DNA from: Neelides folsomi
Taxonomy: Eukaryota; Arthropoda; Collembola; Neelipleona; Neelidae
Assembly (NCBI GenBank): GCA_034687125.1
Contig: JAQGBZ010000005.1
Coordinates: forward strand, 310,001-374,000
Direction of reading: 5' to 3'
Length of the DNA: 64,000 nt
Positions 25,201-37,800 of the stretch are shown in pieces (the stretch's first letter is position 1; every line of letters begins with the position of its first letter). Both the position numbers and the translations under genes were made by a program. Below the pieces are notes generated by a model that was not told where the DNA came from, ran no database searches, and saw only the letters and a list, made by a program, of their open reading frames with translations.

Positions 25201-25987
25201 TTCGATCTCGTCCAAAGTCTTTCTGCAATACAAATAAAAATCAATCATTATAATTCATTTACTTTAAAAATTAAATAAAAAGATCAAATATTAGAAAAAT
25301 TAAAGCTTATTTAAAAGTTCCAAATTAGAACAAACCTCTTCAAGCAGCGATCTTTGAACTCGATGAAAAGCCAAAAGAGTTCGAGCTGAATAAGACGCCC
25401 TTACACTCTGAGCAGGAACTGTGGCAGAGAGAGGACGAGACGGCGACCTGGGAACTTCGATTGACTCTCCACTTGTGAAAACTCCATTTGCCATCCGGAA
25501 AAGAAGGGTTTTGGGTAAAAGATTCAACTTGGTCCATTCGCCCCTTGACCCCAAATAGAGAAGAGAAGAGAAATAAACGGTCCATGCAGTGACGACGACG
25601 TCTCCGATCCAAACACGGACCACAACAGCGGGAGCGGAAAGTCTTGCTCGTTCGACAATTTTCCTCGGTTCCAATTCGCGCCATGAGACAATGGCAGCAG
25701 CCGAGGCTTTCTCGCTTGTGAAAAACGGGGCTGACATAGGGGAGGCATGAAGGGTAAAATAAACTTCACCGTCGATAACGCCCAAGTTAATTCCGATGAT
25801 CTGAACCAGATTCCGGAGACGATACTGCGAGAGAATAAACCAAATTGAATATTGAATGGGAGGAGGAGGAAAATGAAATGAGGGTCATAGGTCAATTTAA
25901 TAAAATGGTCACCTGTTGAGTCCGGAGGTTCGAACATTCGGGGTCACTGTGACGGGGATCACTTCTTTGGTAAATGAGGAACGACAT
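22261..25987 (-). CDS. UVRAG: UVRAG / Vps38 autophagy and endosome protein
   Basis: This is a subunit of the class III PI3-kinase complex II (Vps34, Vps15, Beclin 1, UVRAG) on endosomes and autophagosomes. The ten exons are 25913-25987, 25336-25824, 25085-25222, 24322-24606, 23977-24225, 23727-23878, 23434-23581, 23279-23370, 23120-23176 and 22261-23050. They are in phase throughout and give 824 residues. Residues 26-188 form the C2 domain. Exon 3 adds a short basic segment, and 235-315 form a coiled coil ending in RRKQLISELLLIYPI. Residues 330-463 hold the UVRAG-specific block with VSLGYTAHMVALLAFLL, IPLRYPI and DKEREFPLYF. The last 360 residues are polar, Ser/Glu-rich and likely disordered. 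The exon 2 donor is GTTTGT. The intron at 24607-25084 (478 bp) is the largest and contains a peculiar structured segment. TOMM7 lies upstream on the same strand, beyond a transposon relic. Confidence 0.9.
24670..25060. other. Less AT-rich, hairpin-bearing segment inside a UVRAG intron
   Basis: Most of this intron is unlike its AT-rich neighbours. It contains three perfect short palindromes in a row: AAGCTTAT/ATAAGCTT (about 24951-24976), AGGCC-type around 24997-25012, and ATACTGT/ACAGTAT (about 25027-25042). A region without stops on the minus strand (24669-24869) has no protein-like character and no fitting splice phase. It may be a small mobile element or a structured intronic RNA. I found no match to a spliceosomal RNA, tRNA, RNase P or MRP from memory. 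Confidence 0.35.
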
Positions 25988-26486
25988 ATTTTTTTATATT
26001 CAAAATTTTACAAAATATAAAAATATCAAGTTCCATTTCATACGATCCGCCACTTACGCCTGATTTTGTTCCACAAGACTTCAAACAAGGAATGAGAATT
26101 TCCTCATTCTTTGATTCCTAGCTCTTTTGTTTACACAAATATTTAAATGAAAATTGAGTCGTTGAGTCAAGCCTTATTATTGAGAAATGTGATAATGATG
26201 CAACCATGTAATGAAGGCAGTTAGCTTAATATGGATTCCTTATTTGGACCTTTAAGGGAGTTATTTACTTATCTTATCTTTAACTATGTGCATTAACACT
26301 TAACGAGTGAAGAAAAACAGTGTTAAATTGGATGTAATAAAAGCATTTAATTGTACAAATACACAGATAATAATGTTTATTATCAATAATTTAAATTCTG
26401 CTATGATAGATAATGATACATAAAATTAAATTAAATAAATATTAATCATTACTTGCCAAAAACTGGTAGCGAAATGAGTTAATCAT

Positions 26487-27253
26487 TATAGTTCATTTCA
26501 TTTAGCAATGTTACTCAGTTTTGAATTTCGCAGAAAAATTTCCACCGTTACCAAAACGTGATTATGTTACGTTTCATTGTAGTTTATCAATCAATTATTT
26601 ATTAAAGCTACTTATATACAAATATTATATGCACTTTAAATTTATTTTTCTAATTACAATAATATAAAAATTCGAACTATATGTGTATATCTAAGAGTTC
26701 AAATATATCAATAATTATAATTATCAAAAGTAGGTGTTGTTCATTCTGACTCAGAATCTTCGCTACTGAATGAATCAGAGGAAAAATTAATGATTATAGG
26801 TTATATTTCTTCGAGCAAATTGTCAAGTTTCCAGTATTTCATTTCCTCTTTACGACTGTGTTCAATGGCATTCTTCCAATCTTGAGCTGTAATAGGGACC
26901 ACATCCTTCTTCAAACAATTTGATAATCTCCGTAACGGTTTGTTTAAAATTGCTCTTAGCCACGTATCCTTTCACTTTTGCCCAAATGAGTTCGATGGGG
27001 TTGAAAATACCCCATTGTAAGGAGGACGTCTTAAAATTTCATGTCCATTTTATGCAGTAATTTCATCAATTTCATACCGAATATGTTGTTCTTTGTTATC
27101 TTTGATGATCTTGTATAGTTCTGGTTTACTTCCATTATTTAGCGTTATGTTAAGATACTATAATGAAACGTAACATAATCATGTTTTGGTAACGGTGGAA
27201 ATTTTTCTGCGAAATTCAAAACTGAGTAAAATTGCTAAATGAAATGAACTATA
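26487..27253. mobile_element. Decayed Tc1/mariner-type (IS630 superfamily) transposon with 95-bp TIRs
   Basis: The terminal inverted repeats lie at 26489-26583 and 27157-27251. They are near-identical over 95 bp and begin TAGTTCATTTCATTTAGCAA. Each end abuts a TA dinucleotide (26487-26488 and 27252-27253), the target duplication expected of this superfamily. The interior is only about 570 bp and carries a broken 3' part of a transposase, so the element is an internally deleted, non-autonomous copy. It sits between UVRAG and TOMM7. No second copy is seen in the window. Confidence 0.85.
26741..27030 (-). pseudogene. Truncated, frameshifted DDE transposase relic
   Basis: Read on the minus strand, one frame gives LRRPPYNGV and the next frame gives FNPIELIWAKVKGYV. 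This is the conserved (Y)NxxFNPIEhhWxxhK block around the last acidic catalytic residue of Tc1/mariner-like DDE transposases. A second frame continues with QDWKNAIEHSRKEEM, then a stop, then a Ser/Asp/Glu-rich C-terminus. At least two frameshifts and one internal stop are present, and the N-terminal DNA-binding and first catalytic parts are missing. It cannot encode an active enzyme. Confidence 0.8.
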
Positions 27254-27504
27254 GTCACTCTTCATTTTGAATCATTTTATGTTAAATGTGCATGAGCTTG
27301 ATTTGAGTTCAAGAAGACAACAAAGAAAAGTTAAATATTACAAATATCTATTGAATAGTTTATTCACTCATAGTGTCAATTTATTTAAGACATCTTCTTA
27401 ATTCCAAAACATACTGCAAATAAAAAGAATCACATTGAGTCATCATTGTTAGATTCTTATAGGCTACCATTAAATAAATTGAATGTAAAATTAATAGTCT
27501 CAAT

Positions 27505-27757
27505 TTACTTGCTGATCGACAACGGCGGCTGACCTGGTTCAGCTCCTCTTTTGAACCCTACACATTTAATATTTAAGAGTTAAAATCTTTATGCCGGTAA
27601 TTGAATGAAAAGTACCAAAATTAATTATTAAAATTAATGAAAACAAACCGTAGTAAATGATGAGAGGAAGATAGCCGTAATGGAAAGTGGTTTGTAGAAT
27701 AGTTGTGAGTGATTTGATCCGCTGTTGGTTAGATTGACTGAGGCTGAAACTCACCAT
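27505..27757 (-). CDS. TOMM7: Mitochondrial import receptor subunit TOM7
   Basis: This is the small tail-anchored subunit of the outer-membrane TOM translocase that regulates assembly of the complex and, in animals, PINK1 retention. The two exons are 27649-27757 and 27505-27557. They join in phase 1 to give 53 residues (the human protein has 55). The sequence has a polar N-terminus, a hydrophobic segment HYGYLPLIIYYG and the family signature GFKRGAEPGQPP, matching the GFKRGADPGMP of other animals. The donor is GTTTGT. The intron is 91 bp. Confidence 0.92.
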
Positions 27758-30700
27758 CTAAAAATTAAAAATAAATTCTTTAATCAAAAATTGTTATTTT
27801 TATATTCCCAATTACTTTTTAGTGGATAAACTTTAGAATAAACCTAAGATTATAGATTCTGTACAAAATATTAAAGTTAATTACATCGGTAAACATTTCC
27901 TTTCAGTAACGAATAAATAAAACCGAAATTAAAATTTTTCGAAGGACTAAACTAATTGTACAGAGATGGGAAATTGGGAAAGCCGAATTTTTCCAAACTC
28001 CCAAATAAATAATTTCAAGTTCTAATAGTTACTCAACTAAATTACTTTCAATACCTTAGAATAATCTTAATTTCGACCAAAATTTGTCTTTCAACTTGAA
28101 ATTTCGGACTCGGATTGTTGATCTCACGCCGAGTCGTCCGCCCTCGTCTTCTCCACTTCGTTTTATTTTTCCTATTAAAAGGATTGCAAGGCAAGAAATA
28201 GGAGAAAGGCTACTTAAATGTTTCAATTTACCCTTTCTTATTTAAAACATTTGGGAATGATTGGGTCAATTGCGTTTATGTCCATAAATACAAACAAGTA
28301 GCGATTGTTAAATATGTCAATATCTCTATAATTAAAATATCAATATCTACCTACTACCAATACATGTCAGCATCTCATTATAGTTAGTGACTATCATCAT
28401 TTCATCATTCATCAAACATAATTCAGAAGTAGGTTTTATACCTAGAGCGTATAGTAGGTTTCATCTTATAACTTGACAAAAGATCCCTCCTGAATAATCG
28501 ATATCATTAGGAGATTTCGTCGAATTAGATCCTAAAATTACCAAAATGTGTATTTTGCTAAAATGGTACCAAAACCCCCAAAGATTAAACTAACTTATAT
28601 AAAGGAAATAGAAAACTGTTAAAGTGTTCACTCCTCGTTGTGAATTAATGAGGAACGTAAATGGAGTCGAGGTGGGTTTGGTGGAAGACAAATGGGAGTG
28701 ATTGGGACAGAGAAGAGGACAGGGATGAGAGATGGGAAAGTGGAGAACCAACCTCATTTGCATAACAACAAAACAAGGGAAGTCGCTTCTCTCCACCCGT
28801 AAATCTATCCAGAGAAAACCCGAAGACTCTTCACGACTTTTTTTAATACGGACCCCACAAAGTTATTATCCTATAAAAACCCGATTGAATCTAATCCCAT
28901 GTGTGATGCAATGCAACAGTATACCTACTTAGTATTTTACCCAATTTGAATTATGATCCATTAATAAACTTCCAAATAATGCTCCTTATTCAATAAAAGA
29001 CAATTTAAGGCTTATTGTCTATAATGTTATTATAAAGTTTTTTGTCAAATACTATTACAGTTTACTAACTGAATAAGATTGAGATATTGCAATTCAACCT
29101 GATTTTTTATTTGAAGACCTAATAAAGTTGTTCAAGAATTGATAGATAAATCAATTTGCAACCGGTAAAGGAAATCTTCATTTTCTGCATCCTTTTTGAG
29201 AATAATGTCAAATGGGACAATTGAAAGGGCCGTCAGTCGTCATGTCTTAACATGGAATCCAATGAACGTGTCAAGAATAGGTTATGGCAATAATGCATTT
29301 GAATCCGGATTTGTCCCTTTGCACCTTTCAACTTGGTATGTGCTTAAAGCCAATGCGTGAAATAAATGATGAAAGGGAAGGGAAGATCGAGGGAGGGACG
29401 AGGAAAACAAAATCACCTGCTCCTGCCAGAACAACTCGAGAATCCCAACGTGAGTTCTCATTCACTTCCCATCCTTCCATTCATAAACTTCACCCGGCTC
29501 TCCAAAGACACATTCAAACACACGGGAAGTCTGTCAGCAATAGACAGAAACTGCTCACAACGATCACACTCATATTTTTATCCCTCTTATTACTAAATGT
29601 AAGTACATAGATATAGAAGATATACCAATACATAATCACACGTGGTGTAAAAAAGAAGAGAAAAAAGAAGTCTCAGCCTCATCGAACATTTGAGTGTTCT
29701 CAGCCCTTGAAGATCCTTATAAGTTCTCTACTCATAATATGTCATAAACTCAAGGGCTGCAGTTTGAAGGGCAGCTTGTGCAAACGAACTAGAGTAGAGG
29801 CCACGACAAATTCTCAACAGAGAATCCTCTCGCGTTCTTACATACGTCGAAAGCCATCACTTAATTACACAACGTCAATCTTTCATTTCTTCAATATAAT
29901 CAAGTTCCTTTTAGTGAACATTTATTTGATGTGAGTTTTAAGTGCAGGAAGTGAAACAGAGTTGATAATAAACTATAGGTATTTATTGTACGTATCATCC
30001 TAATACTGATATCAAATAATATAAACATTTGTATAAATTGTATATCGAATCTGATCAACGTCATTCCACTTAACTGACTTTTGACCTGGAGATTCAACCA
30101 TGTGATTCAGACAGAGAAGATCGAAAGACCCGAGTTTCGTCCAAGACAAAAGAAACCCCCATGACTCGGCGATTCTTTAAGGAGGAAATCAATCGGAATT
30201 CCAAAATGTGAGTCAACAAGACAAGAACTTTTCTAGAACTTTACTTAACTTGTACCATGCTTACTTTTATAAATACTTGCTCTTACATGAAAAATAGAAA
30301 CTTCTCAATGGTATTAACAAAGGAAAGGAATTTAGGCCCAAACAACAGTCCACAAAATATCGAGAGTTTTAAGGTTGAAGTATGTTACAACAGTGTATTA
30401 ATATTATTTAGCTGCCGGTTCCATACCTTAAAGTACTCGTATCAACAGACGCATAGTGCAAGACTGTCTGTAAGTTTCAAGTTGCAGCTTGGAGCCAAGG
30501 CTTATTTATGCCTCGTTTAGTTCCAATTCTCCATTTCACCCAAGGATTCCTTATCTCAATTCAAAGTTCATAAATAACAGAATTTAAATTCATTCGCTAA
30601 ATTCTTTACGGTTACAGTTTTAACACAATTAAGCCTCTAGTTATAATTAGGCCGACTAGCTTTAAATTATTGACTTATTGATCACTTTTCTTTGTGTAAC

Positions 30701-31888
30701 CAATTTTGTAAAATCTCAATGTAAATGTATGAAAGAATTCTAAGAAGGCATATTCATGAAGTTTTCTTGATTAAATAAATGTTTTCAAATACCGATACAT
30801 TCCATAGACATTTATTGCGCATTATTCACAATGAATATGATATAGGCAATTAAACATTTTGTATTTGTACCTATTTGATATAATAGATAAGTACATTTCA
30901 GTTGACTATTAAATGTAAGTTAATATTAAATGACTCGTGGGTATTATAATCTTGTTTTTTCTATATGATTTCTAGTCGGCGGAGATGAGAAGGGACAACA
31001 AATATTATCAACGTCAACTGACTCAACTGTCTTGATCAAATATTGACTCTCTGCAGACACGAAATCAATGAATTGGGGCTTTGAACAACGTAACTGCTCC
31101 TTCTGCACATTCACAATTCCCATTCAACATTCAACAATATAAAGAGATAAGAAGGCCTTCATATTTCCCATCATCAATGAGCCAAGAGATGAACTTTACA
31201 CGATGGAACGATTTGGCTCATTATCCTCCTCCCATTATCATTCCCATCATGTATTTGATGCGAAAAAGATCTTTGCCAGTGACTCTTTAAAGGCAATGAT
31301 TGGTCTATAATGTGAATTTCTTGTAAAAGACCTTCATTTACAAGTCTTTAGTTGTGAAGGCTTCAGCAGAAGGCTTCAAAAGAAGAAGATTGGAAAAATT
31401 GAGACATTTTGTGTCAAGAGCAAAGTTCATTGGCTGCTCATCATCAAAAGTTCTCGTATCTATTAATTAAGTGTGATTTGACGTGTTTAACTTTTATTAT
31501 TTGTTCTCGCACATTGACCAGAGTGCGCGAAGGAGTGAGAATTGACCGTGAATGAGAAGCTGCTGCTCCCCACATGTCATTCCCTCGTGTCTATTTTTAT
31601 TGGTGTCTTGAACAGGGTTTATTATTATCCCCCTAGTTAGCACGCCGCTCGGATTGAGGATTAAAATATTAGTTCAAATCGCAAGGAGGATCCGCTCAGA
31701 CAACGACCAAATATTTTCTCTCCTTAATTGAAAATTGAGTCTTTGAGCCCAAGCTTCCAAATATTCTACATCTTGTGCTAAAGTGTAACCAATATAAAAT
31801 AAACTTTGTCTCTTTGTACAACCAAGTCTTTCACATCCAACCCCAAAGAGTATAATTAATTCTGAAGAAAATTTAATCCCATAAGAAA
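27758..31888. other. Large spacer between divergent TOMM7 and RND genes
   Basis: This 4.1 kb separates two head-to-head genes. It should contain both promoters and any RND enhancers. I see no RNA gene. Two overlapping plus-strand frames at 29284-29610 are open in a slightly GC-richer patch but look non-coding. A minus-strand frame at 31674-31979 is protein-like and is discussed as a finding. Confidence 0.55.
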
Positions 31889-34800
31889 ATGTTTGGAGAA
31901 GATAAGACGTCATTTTACCACCCGCCTTCTTCATTGGGGTGCGAATCCAATTGTTCCGGCTGTGGGCAGACCGGGACAAGTGGCGGGTTGAGTTATTTGG
32001 GTCGGTCGTCGACTGGGCCTTCAGCGGCGAGTCAGCGGAGCTTGGTTGGAACGGAGGAGGAACCTCCGCCGTTCTACAACGACAACTCTCACGACGTGGC
32101 CCTCAAATTGGTCATCGTTGGAGACTTACAAAGTAAGGAGAACAAATAGGAACATTCATGCTAAATAACTCGTTTGAGAATCCCATTAAATTATCCGATT
32201 TTATTTAGTTGGAAAAAGTGCAATGGTCAAGAAGTTCGTTTGTGATGAACCCTTTAACGAGGTAAGCACAAACTAAAAAACATTATTTAATTTAACCCCA
32301 TTTGCTTCTCAGGTGAGTTATTGACAATTTAACGGATTCTGATGATGAGGGTTTTTAATGGTCTCTTCACATACAAAGATACAAATTCCTGGTTTTTATA
32401 ATCTACGAGCAAAGATGTGTTCAGACAAGTGTTTAATACCTTATTGGCTACTGGTCCCATTGTAGAGTAAAATATTAAATTCAGACTACGTAGACATAGC
32501 TAGGAGCTATTAATGTGAGAATGAATTTTGGTAAAGGTGAAATACATAGGGTTCTATTTAATCTCGTTTTCATCCTGCCTTTTGGACTGGCGGCTGTATC
32601 GATTAAAGGCATGGCCTTTGAGTTTTCTGAGTCGTTCATGGACTGACCTCTTATCCGGCAATTCACGCTTTTATCATATCCATCTTGTTCGATGATTCCC
32701 CCTTTTAAAAGACTCATATCTACGGTCATTGGAGAACTCTCGAACCATGAGCATTTTTATGCTCTTTTGATAAAAGATTGGAAACGAAGTGGAATTGATT
32801 CATCAGGCCGGCACACATTCAAAACCCCTCGCTCCAATCCACTTCAATAAAATGTTTCCCTACGTGGAGATAAAGTAAAATGGAAGTAATAGACTTCATA
32901 TGTAAAAAACTAAACCTTTGGAATTTGTATCAAGTGGCTTGTGAATGTTGTGAATAAGTAAATTTCATTATTCATACGGGAATTGTGGAGACATGGAATG
33001 TCATGTTCAAAGTTAAACTTGTTTAATTGGACAAAATTAATAATAAAATGTCCCAGGTTTGATAATCCAATGAAGAGTTCGGTGAGTTAAACTTTGCCAA
33101 GAGTCTTGTAATAAGAAGTTATAACAAGTATTTAACTTTATATATAACTTAAGTACTTCTACTTAAAAGTAAAGTATTTCCTTACGTCTGAACTGAATTT
33201 GGGTGAATATTAAGAATCGCCTCACGCCCCCACCATCGTTATTTGAATTTCCAATGAACTTCCTCCAGGGAGAGAAAACAAAAAGCATCAAATTCGGAAA
33301 CCCTTCAGGCCCAACTATTGAATGAACTAAGGAATGAACTCAGGAATGAATTATGGAATGAACTATGGGTATATGTACAAGGTGTTGGGACTTTGAGTTA
33401 TACTAAGTAACAAATGTAAATAACTTGAAATATTTATCACTTAAATACCTTCACATTAGTTGGGGAATATCATTTAGAAGGTTCCAGGGATGGAAAGTTG
33501 GAAGAAAGTTTTGAGTCTTCTCATAAATTATTGGCCACTTTATTTATTAAAAGATGTTCACACTTGATCCACTCCAGTCAGCACGTGAACCAAATATGGA
33601 CCCGAAGTTTCCTCCTAGTGATCTTTGGAACTGCGAGAGCCACCGGGTTGCCACAAGCCCTTTTAATCACTTTGTATCGGAAATAAGGCCCCAAGGAAAA
33701 ACATCATTTCGTACCTATAATAATAAATGACTCGTTGGGAAACAACTCATTTATTTTCATTACAAAGCTCCTCTCTCTCCACATATCTAACAATCCATTA
33801 TTAAACAGTAAATATTGTATTTGTTACATATGCTTGGTATATCTACCTGCTTATATCTAAATATCCAAAATAGCTCTTTTCGTTCCAAGGAAAATTAATA
33901 TTCTGGAATGGATACAGTAGTGATATAGAGTCCAAAATTTATATATCAATTTGATGAGCTACTATGAAAGCATTCAATATTTATATACTATAGAGGTAGG
34001 TAAAAGTGATGGGTTCATTTTGGCATGTTTCTTTTGTATACACATTGATTTCCCCACTTCACTCACGGTTCCCATTAAAAATAAAAGGTCCGGTGGTGAT
34101 CACTCCAAATGGCATGATTCATTGGTTGGTTCATTTGCGGTGAATCCGTGAAGATCAGAAGCCTTATATGAGTAATGGGGAAGGGAAAGTATCTTCGTGT
34201 ACAAATCATATCTCTCTCTGTTATTACCTAGTATCATCCTTTTCTATATTATATTGATTATCATTTTTACGACTCTCTAGCAAAATTTTACCAAATGCGA
34301 GACTTAAATCTTGTTTTGAATCAGGGGCTGTCAAATTCCCCGTTAAATTATTATTTCGTCTATTTCCTCTTTACTTCATTCATGCTGGCATAATATTTAT
34401 GAATCTGATATATGGCAGAGTAGATTACTCTCTTTAAGGAATGTATACACTCTTCACTTCAAACCACTAACACCTATACTCTATATGAGAAATTATTTGA
34501 TATGAATATGAAAGTTTATTGGATATTTGGCATAAATCTCTAGAGAAAATTATTGCCCTTTTCCTCTTCGCTTCATAAATAAGATGAACGGAAAGTCAAA
34601 GCTGTGTTTGGTGTCATCATCAACTCCACGGCTTTGCATTTACGTCATATTCACAAGTTCAAGTTTTAAAAAAGGGAAATTTAAAGATCAAAAGACCATC
34701 TTGTTTGTTTAAAAATTGATGCTGTGCAAACTATTAATTCTGTTGATAGATTTTATACACATTCTGCTGAGGTATACAAAATGTATGCCATAAACATTTA

Positions 34801-37800
34801 TTGCCATATATTTTTAATGCCTATGATGTAATTTCAAAGTACTCATTAAGAAAGGAGTGTTTACGTCGTAGTTTTCCACTTCCTTCATTGACATCATACA
34901 TTGAATGTCATTTGACATAAGCACTTTTCCCGAGAAAGTTTCATAGTTGGGAAAAGGGAAATAAAAGTTTGTAAAACTTTTCAAGAATGGCATTTGTATA
35001 AATAAGTAAGTAGTTTTATATCCAATCGGAGATTCTTTCAGAATACAATGTATGCATACATATTGCTTATACCTAACTATTTTTACTGATGGGAGATAAC
35101 AAGCATTGGACAAGATTGTTATAATGAAAAGGATATAAATGAACATATTGAGGACCGAGTGGGAGGAAAACTTTAACCATTAAACTCAAGGATAAAAAGA
35201 TTCAAACTCTTTTCTAATTTTGTTCACAGAATCATACAATTTTCATGCACAGAATTTTCATGTGTTAGGAAAAGGAATTCTATCGAGTTGAAATGCTACA
35301 AGAACTTTAAATTCTTTTTAAAGTCAGATTCACTGACAGCCGATTTTGATCCTTATGTTGAAACTATGCAAAATATTAAATTGGCAAGTTAAAACTTCCC
35401 TAATCCCCTAAATAGGGATATTCTCTTTGATGAAAGCTTTTATAAATTTTAACATTTGGAATTACCATTCCTGGAAATAATGTAAAATATTTCGATTTCA
35501 ACATTCCGAATATAAATGAAAGAACAAAAGATTAAATTCACAAGGCTTAACAAATGAGAATTGAATAAAGAATTAAAATGAAAAGATTCGACAATGGTCT
35601 TATGGTTAAACAAATACTAGAAATTGAAATGAGTTATAACCTTTTTTAATTGTTATAATTAATTCCATTTATTTAGAACATGAGTTTAGAATCATGTGTG
35701 AGATCATGTTAACTTTCATATTTCCTTATCGGAGAACAAAAGAAGTGATTTTAAGGATTGATTTATTTTTTAGGACATTCGTGAAAATATTTGACCCAAA
35801 CTGTTGAATCTATCAGAGAGGATAAAACATGAAACATAATTTATGACCTACTCGAATGTCAAAATAATAGATGGAAGAAATCTCTTCGCAATCTCCAAAT
35901 CCATTCATAACAAATAGACCTTTATCCTTTTAAAGAAACTCTAATTTACTTTACAACTCTTTCGCTTATTCTTATCAAGCCAAATCTCCAATATCACAAT
36001 TTTCACTTAAAGTTATAAATGATGAATTACTAAAAGCTTTAAATCAATTAGTTCCAAATCTTTAAACACTTTTAAGAATAACCACTCCAATAATAAAAAA
36101 GAATGACAAAGAATAGATTTTATTGTCTCCTTTTGAGGTTGAATAAATGCAAATAAAATAAATGTAAAAAGAGAGTAAAAGCATGCGATAAAATAGATAA
36201 GAATCCAACATTGTGATCTCTTCCATTTCATCCCCAAAACTCGAATTGAAAAGAAAAGACAAGGCTGAATAACTCCTTATCCTTCCCATCCAGATTCCCA
36301 AAATTCTTCCAAGTTCTCGTAAATGGATTTTACCTCATTGTATCTGTATGATTTCTTCGAGTGAAGAATCTTTGGGTGAAAATGCTATGCAAATGAATGT
36401 TAAATTCCTCCGGTGCACAATTGGAAAATATTTCCCTTTATCTGGAATGAATAATGCCGAAGAATACGAGCGACAAAGCGTAGCTCATTTGGTTTGCTTT
36501 GTCGCTCAGCATTTAATTTCATCCACGATTGCCTTCAAATTCAATGTGCTCTCTTAAGCGTGAAAGTGCTGAAGGGGTCAATTTCATAAAAGATCCAACT
36601 TTGATATATGGCAAAGATCATAAATATTGCTGAAAGGACGACGCTCCGGAGAGAGGAAATAAATATTCCATTTGACTCGTGGGTTGTCAACTTGTCATCT
36701 CCGACATTTCGGAGTTAAGGAAAAGGGCGTAACTAATTTATTGTAATTTTGTGGAGTAATGGAATGTTGCCAACAGATGTATTTATTCGGTTCTTCTCCA
36801 ATGGATCATTTTCTTCTAGTAGTTGTCGGTGTGAAAGGGAGGCAAACAAAGAGTGGTCACATCAGGGTATTCTTTGAACTCCATTAATTTGGGGGTTCAT
36901 TAAAGTGCGGGCAGACACCGCAAAGCTGTAAGTTTCACAAGGACCAAATTGAGGATTCCCACGAGAATCCTCAACAATCTCCCATTTAAGATCTGTTTCA
37001 AAAGAGGTCTTGAGACTTCTAGTGTGCGACTGAAAGATATGTAATTTTTCAACAACCCGTTTCCTCTTTTCCTCCTGCCACTCCGGATCTTTCCTCAAAA
37101 TCTGTTCATATTACTCTCATTGAGTCATTTCTGGTATATTTAGTAATATTCCTTTGAGTGGGGGCCTTTATATGCCTTCAACGACGGGTCTTGAACCGGA
37201 ACCAAATGAGACTTTATTATTATGCTCATTTCATCTCTTGTGAGGTTTCGACAGGTTTAACGTGAGACTCACATCAAAGAGAATATTTCCGACTCAAATA
37301 TCTCTTCCACATATGCACAAGCTCCGGTGCGTCACACCAGAAGCTCATCATTCCCAAATGCATATAAAATAAGTTAAAGTGGTAGTTAATAATATAACCG
37401 ACTAACGGCACGAGCATCATGTAACTACTACTTATATGATGTAAATCATATAATGAGTTCTTGGTACAGAAAACGGAGAAAAATATCCATCTTGATGTTT
37501 GTACTCATACAGATGTCCGCATTACTTAACATATTTGAATGAAGAAGTACAGATATATAGAAAATGGTATATCTTGGATATTTCTTCCTATATACTTTTC
37601 CTCAAGTCTGAAGCTCCATTTCCGCTCCCGCATTCCAATTATCCTCATCTCCTCCTTCCATTAAGGATCCTTATGATCGAGTTGCTTGATGTCTCCGAAT
37701 CATTATTCACATTTAACTCATTAAACCTTCCAATATGATTCATAGGAAGAAATAAAGCTCTCAATGTCAGTGAGTTAAAAAGATCATGTGTGCTATTTAT

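Noticed and set aside
29284-29610. 108-codon plus-strand frame upstream of RND
   Set aside because: A second frame is open over the same DNA, and the content is Thr/Ser/Arg-rich without motif. It is likely chance.
31615-31690. tRNA-like GTTCAAATC word near 31674
   Set aside because: There is no matching A box and the flanks do not fold into a cloverleaf.
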